This document shows, piece by piece, positions 60,568 to 64,000 of a stretch of 64,000 nt of DNA. The notes under the pieces are model-generated. The model was not told the origin of the DNA and did not search any database. It saw only the letters and a list, made by a program, of their open reading frames with translations. Position numbers and translations under genes: made by a program. How positions within the stretch are numbered: the stretch's first letter is position 1; each line of letters begins with the position of its first letter. Source of the stretch: Microcoleus sp. FACHB-61 (GTDB lineage: Bacteria; Cyanobacteriota; Cyanobacteriia; Cyanobacteriales; Microcoleaceae); NCBI GenBank assembly GCA_014695295.1, contig JACJNY010000052.1, positions 1 to 64,000 of the forward strand. Reading direction: 5' to 3'.

Positions 60568-60677
60568 CTATATAGCAATCCTAAATCATTTGTGAATTTC
60601 TTACTCCCTCCCCTTGGTAAGGGGAGGGTTGGGGTGGGGTAAAAAATTTACGACTCATTTAGGATTGCTATATATAG
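60568..60677. mobile_element. MITE-like inverted repeat with CTCCCCTTGG core
   Basis: CTATATAGCAATCCTAAATC (60568-) and GATTGCTATATATAG (ending 60677, preceded by CTCATTTAG) are imperfect terminal inverted repeats of ~30 bp. The inside holds CTCCCCTTGGTAAGGGGAG (60607-60625). Non-coding, about 110 bp. Confidence 0.65.
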
Positions 60678-60693
60678 AGGAATGTGATAGCAG

Positions 60694-63570
60694 TTATTTA
60701 CCCACGAGTGCTACAGCACCGCTTTGCAAAACAGGAATTTCAATTAGGAACTCTGTTCCTTGATGGGGCTGAGAGAAGCACTGGAGAGAGCCACCGTGCT
60801 TATCAACTACAATTTGGTAGCTGATGGATAGCCCTAATCCAGTTCCTTTACCCGTTGGTTTTGTGGTGAAGAAGGGATTGAATACCTGTTGTCTAACAGT
60901 TTCCGTCATCCCAGGCCCATTATCTTGAACTTGAATCACCACGTTTTTACAATAACCGCGCTGAGTTTCGTTTGTAACTAGCTTAGTCCGAATAGTGATG
61001 CGACTGGGATTCTTTTGGATGTCTTTTAGAGAACGCTGATTGTCGTAGTTTTCTAAAGCATCGATCGCATTTGCCAGAATATTCATAAAAACTTGGTTCA
61101 ACTGTCCGGCATAGCACTCTACTCGCGGTAAGTCGCCGTACTCTTTGACAATTTCAATAGCAGGATGATCCGGTTTTGCCTTCAGTCGATTTTGCAAAAT
61201 CATCAATGTGCTGTCAATTCCCTCGTGGATATCAACTGGCTTCATTTCTGCCTCATCCAGCCGCGAGAAGTTTCGCAGCGACAGGACAATTTGACGAATG
61301 CGATCGGCTCCTACCTTCATTGAAGTCAGCATTTTGGGCAAATCTTCACTAATGTAGTCCAGCTCGATCTCTTCAATTTTTTCCTGAATCTCGCTATTAG
61401 TAACTGGATAGGTTTGCTGGTAAAGCTGAATCAAGTTTAGTAAATTTTGCGTGTAGTCGGCAGTATGGCTCAGGTTGCCGTAGATAAAGTTGACTGGATT
61501 ATTAATTTCGTGAGCAACACCAGCAACCAGTTGCCCCAAACCAGACATTTTCTCTGCCTGAATCAGTTGTGCTTGAGTTTGCTGTAAGGTTTTGAGTGCA
61601 ACCTCAGCTTCCTCTTTTGCTTGCCTTAACGCAGCTTCGGCTTGCGTGCGCTCAGTAATATCCAGTGTCAAGGATGCAACTCCAACAATCTTTCCAGCAT
61701 CCCCTACTAAAGGCGTATTGAACCATTCGCAAATAATGGTTTTGCCGTCTTTCGTAATATTTTCGTTGACGCTGTAGCGTCCTCGGGGCTCAATCAACAG
61801 CTCGTTCATAACTCGATCGACTATCTTTCTGGCAGACGCAGGCACAATTAATTCTGCGGCATGGTGTCCGATCGCTTCTGTAGCCGTGTAACCAAAAATC
61901 TGCTCTGCCGCTGGATTCCAGGCAGTGACTTTAAAGTTTAAATCCCATTCCACAACTGCCAGCGAACTTTGGCGGAATAGAAAAGATAGCCGCTGCTCGG
62001 ACGTTTTGAGTTCTTCTTCTGCCTGTTTCCGTTCAGTAATGTCAATCCCTGTTTTGATGATGTACTCAATTTCACCCCGATCGTCCACTAAAGCAGTAGC
62101 TGACCAGGCAATCCGTCTGAGTTGTCGATCTTTGCTCACCCAACTGCCTTCATACTGCTGGGGAAAATTACCAGCTTTTAAAGACTCAAAAGTAGTTTTG
62201 GCTTGTCCAGCTAAGTCTGAGTTCGGGAACAAGTCCCAAAAGTAGCGCCCCTTCACTTCAGTAAACGAGTAATCAGTCATTTGTTCGCAAGCTCGGTTAA
62301 AGCGAACGATTTGTCCCTGCGGGTCGAGCACAACTACCAGGGCACCTGCAATTTCAAGAATGGCTGAAACGAAATTGCGTTCCACTTCAACTGCTGTAAT
62401 CAGTTCCTCTAACTGGGTTGCCATATTGTTAAAGGCGATCGCCAATGTCCCCAGTTCGTTTTGGCTGTGGATGTTGACCCGTGTATCTAATTGCCCCGCA
62501 CTGAGTTCAGTAGCTGCCGCCGTTAAGTGCTCCAGCGGCACCACAATTTGCCGAATAAATACAAAGCCAATGCCAACAGCGACGATCGTCACCACCGCCA
62601 ATGAGCCTCCCATAATTGAGAGCATTTGGTAAACGGGAGCATACGCCTCAGCCGTTGGCAGTTCTACAACCACATTCCAATTCACGCTCCGAACTAAGGC
62701 AGTGGCTCCCAATACTTCTACCTGCTTTAGACCCTGATAAACGTTAAGGCGCTTAGTATCTTCGGATGCTTTCAAGAATTGAAAAAACGGGCGATTAGAA
62801 ATATCTTGAAGTTGAAACGTTTCTGGCTTACTACCCTTTTGAGCAATGAGAAAATTACGCTCATCAACTACATAGACATAACCCGTCTTGCCAACCTGCG
62901 TTTGGGAAACAATAAACCAGAGAAAGTTGAGATTTACCTGCGCTAATAGCACCCCATCCACCTCATCTCGCTCATTCCGAATAGGAACCGCCAGAACGGT
63001 GGTTGGTTCGTGAGTTTGAGGATTAATTTCTACAGGACTCACATAATCTTCCTGTTGTTTGAAGGCACGAATAAACAGTGGCGAATTGGCTGGATTTTCT
63101 AATTTAAGCGGTTCGTAGGGTGAAACTGACGCGATAACTTGTCCCTTCCGGTTCAAAATGGCAACTGCTTCATAAGCATCATTATGACGAGTCAACGCTT
63201 CCAACAGGCTCTGCTGCGCTTGAGGTTGAAATTTTGTGAGTCCTTTGACCCTAGCTAAATAGCTCAGTTTTCGTTTCAAGTCATCTAGATAATTATCAAT
63301 CTGCCCTGCTGCTGTCTGACTGCGCTCTTGTTGGAGCGATCGCGATTGCTGGATCTGCGCCTGAAAGCTGAGGTAGATCAGCAAGCCACCTGTGGGCAGT
63401 AAGCTCAGGAGAACCAAAAATATCAAACCATAGCGGAGCTGATGTGCAATAGAAAAGAAGCGTTGCCAGAGATATGAAGGGGAGCTTTTGGCAATCGGCA
63501 GAGCGCGATCGTAGCGTTGATTTTGCATCGGACTTAGGATCAATATTGGTAAATCAATTAATCGGCGCAC
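60694..63570 (-). CDS. Hybrid sensor: dCache-HAMP-PAS-PAS histidine kinase
   Basis: A 958-residue membrane sensor kinase. TM1 (about 46-70), a large periplasmic dCache domain (75-320, with AVLIAQVNLNFLW-like dimer features), TM2 (about 325-350), a HAMP (TAAATELSAGQLDTRVNI), two PAS domains (about 405-520 and 530-650) each ending in a PAC ITERKQAE/ITERTQAE. The HisKA is LGQLVAGVAHEINNPVNFIYGNL (phospho-His), and HATPase has VFMNILANAIDALENY and GPGM..GKGTGLGLSI. No receiver domain. The GTG start overlaps the stop of the BMP gene (TAGTG); ATG at 63528 is an alternative. The cognate regulator is not in the window. Confidence 0.9.
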   Translation of the reverse strand: MRRLIDLPILILSPMQNQRYDRALPIAKSSPSYLWQRFFSIAHQLRYGLIFLVLLSLLPTGGLLIYLSFQAQIQQSRSLQQERSQTAAGQIDNYLDDLKRKLSYLARVKGLTKFQPQAQQSLLEALTRHNDAYEAVAILNRKGQVIASVSPYEPLKLENPANSPLFIRAFKQQEDYVSPVEINPQTHEPTTVLAVPIRNERDEVDGVLLAQVNLNFLWFIVSQTQVGKTGYVYVVDERNFLIAQKGSKPETFQLQDISNRPFFQFLKASEDTKRLNVYQGLKQVEVLGATALVRSVNWNVVVELPTAEAYAPVYQMLSIMGGSLAVVTIVAVGIGFVFIRQIVVPLEHLTAAATELSAGQLDTRVNIHSQNELGTLAIAFNNMATQLEELITAVEVERNFVSAILEIAGALVVVLDPQGQIVRFNRACEQMTDYSFTEVKGRYFWDLFPNSDLAGQAKTTFESLKAGNFPQQYEGSWVSKDRQLRRIAWSATALVDDRGEIEYIIKTGIDITERKQAEEELKTSEQRLSFLFRQSSLAVVEWDLNFKVTAWNPAAEQIFGYTATEAIGHHAAELIVPASARKIVDRVMNELLIEPRGRYSVNENITKDGKTIICEWFNTPLVGDAGKIVGVASLTLDITERTQAEAALRQAKEEAEVALKTLQQTQAQLIQAEKMSGLGQLVAGVAHEINNPVNFIYGNLSHTADYTQNLLNLIQLYQQTYPVTNSEIQEKIEEIELDYISEDLPKMLTSMKVGADRIRQIVLSLRNFSRLDEAEMKPVDIHEGIDSTLMILQNRLKAKPDHPAIEIVKEYGDLPRVECYAGQLNQVFMNILANAIDALENYDNQRSLKDIQKNPSRITIRTKLVTNETQRGYCKNVVIQVQDNGPGMTETVRQQVFNPFFTTKPTGKGTGLGLSISYQIVVDKHGGSLQCFSQPHQGTEFLIEIPVLQSGAVALVGK

Positions 63571-64000
63571 TAAGGAGAAACATCGATTTTGCCAGTCGTC
63601 ACAGCTTCTCGGATGGTCTTGAAAGTGTCCTCTTCCTGAGACGTGAGACTACCACGGAAAGGGGCAAAGTCATAGATTTTTTCCCTCAGCCCAAACTTGT
63701 AAAGTTTTCCTTCCCAGCGACCTTGCTGGGTTAATACGACCGCATTTAGCACCAGATTGGGAATGTCCTGCAGAACGCTAGTTAGGACTTTGCCGGGAGC
63801 CAGTTCGTACTGATCCTTTGCCCAACCAATCACAAAGACTCCTGGCTTTTGCGTAACGGCTTTTAGGGCAGCTAACCCTGCCTCATCCGCGTTGATTGTC
63901 AAAACATCTACTCCAGAGGCAACCATATCCGTTGCGACTTTGGTGGCTTTGTCCGTATCACTCCAAGTGTTGAGAAAAGCAGTCGAGGGTTGAACAGAGG
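63570..64000 (-). CDS. BMP-family (PnrA-like) substrate-binding protein, partial
   Basis: C-terminal part of a periplasmic basic-membrane-protein-type binding protein; the gene extends past the right edge of the window. Visible features are STAFLNTWSDTDKATKVATD, MVASGVDVLTINADEAGLAALKAV, VFVIGWAKDQYELAPGKVLTSV, and the ending GKLYKFGLREKIYDFAPF. Family members bind nucleosides or related ligands for ABC uptake or AI-2-like sensing. It overlaps the following kinase gene by one base, which suggests that the ligand signal is read by that kinase. Confidence 0.8.
   Translation of the reverse strand, partial: SVQPSTAFLNTWSDTDKATKVATDMVASGVDVLTINADEAGLAALKAVTQKPGVFVIGWAKDQYELAPGKVLTSVLQDIPNLVLNAVVLTQQGRWEGKLYKFGLREKIYDFAPFRGSLTSQEEDTFKTIREAVTTGKIDVSP

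Larger units (their letters stand above)
60224..60693. other. Spacer with fragments and repeats
   Basis: 470 bp with no full gene. On the minus strand a short frame at 60308-60436 (see its own entry) may be the end of a lost gene. A MITE-like repeat occupies 60568-60677. The remainder is unremarkable. Confidence 0.5.

Overview
The window comes from a cyanobacterial chromosome, most likely a filamentous Oscillatoriales-type organism (Microcoleus/Oscillatoria-like; this is inference from style, not from a marker gene). The HIP1 octamer GCGATCGC and its core CGATCG are found throughout. Cyanobacterial or plastid-lineage genes include ycf34, a PucC/BCH-family transporter, DUF3143, an NhaS3-like antiporter, a carotenoid oxygenase, and a cytochrome oxidase of the cyanobacterial ctaCDE type. 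No rRNA, tRNA or CRISPR array was recognised.

Left part (1-15 kb): a decayed 5'-nucleotidase remnant is followed by a housekeeping block rimI(-) / lysA - cdaA - uppS (lysine and peptidoglycan precursor, c-di-AMP, undecaprenyl phosphate). Then come DUF3143 and a J-domain protein, a ClC channel, an unusual lipoprotein, a pentapeptide-repeat protein, an isoprenylcysteine-methyltransferase-like enzyme, an aldo/keto reductase, the PucC-like transporter and an inositol-monophosphatase-family enzyme.

Accessory stretch (15.3-19 kb): two diverged copies of a ~170-bp repeat flank a dead hicB antitoxin and an FMN reductase. A two-gene Septu-type defence system (ptuA ATPase, ptuB HNH nuclease) lies next to them, followed by a ChaN-like lipoprotein.

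Middle (20-43 kb): small redox and metabolic genes (cupin, 1-Cys peroxiredoxin, Uma2 nuclease, cysteine synthase, [2Fe-2S] ferredoxin, SxxK hydrolase, HNH) are followed by the ctaC-ctaD-ctaE operon with a clear terminator. Next are an exported methyltransferase, an LD-carboxypeptidase, a carotenoid oxygenase, a tandem repeat array, an SDR, a TPR-CHAT protein with internally amplified repeats, tsaB carrying a palindromic repeat array inside its reading frame, a Ser/Thr kinase, ycf34 and the CCA-adding enzyme.

Right part (43.8-64 kb): a hydrolytic cluster (DUF952, CocE-type hydrolase, cupin, isochorismatase-like amidase, metal-dependent amidohydrolase) may form a scavenging pathway. It is followed by a diheme cytochrome with an SDR, a GHL10 glycosyl hydrolase and a TIGR02117 protein. 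A tnpB-only IS200/IS605-type element sits just upstream of hisA. The hisA - nhaS3-like segment is duplicated in tandem; the second hisA lacks its first ~50 codons. The window ends with a dCache/HAMP/PAS histidine kinase overlapping a BMP-family binding-protein gene that runs off the right edge.

The intergenic DNA is rich in short repeats: heptameric GGAAGAA/TTCCTTC tracts, GATTTTA and GATTTGA tracts, several hairpin families and MITE-like inverted repeats. Some of these have entered coding sequence.
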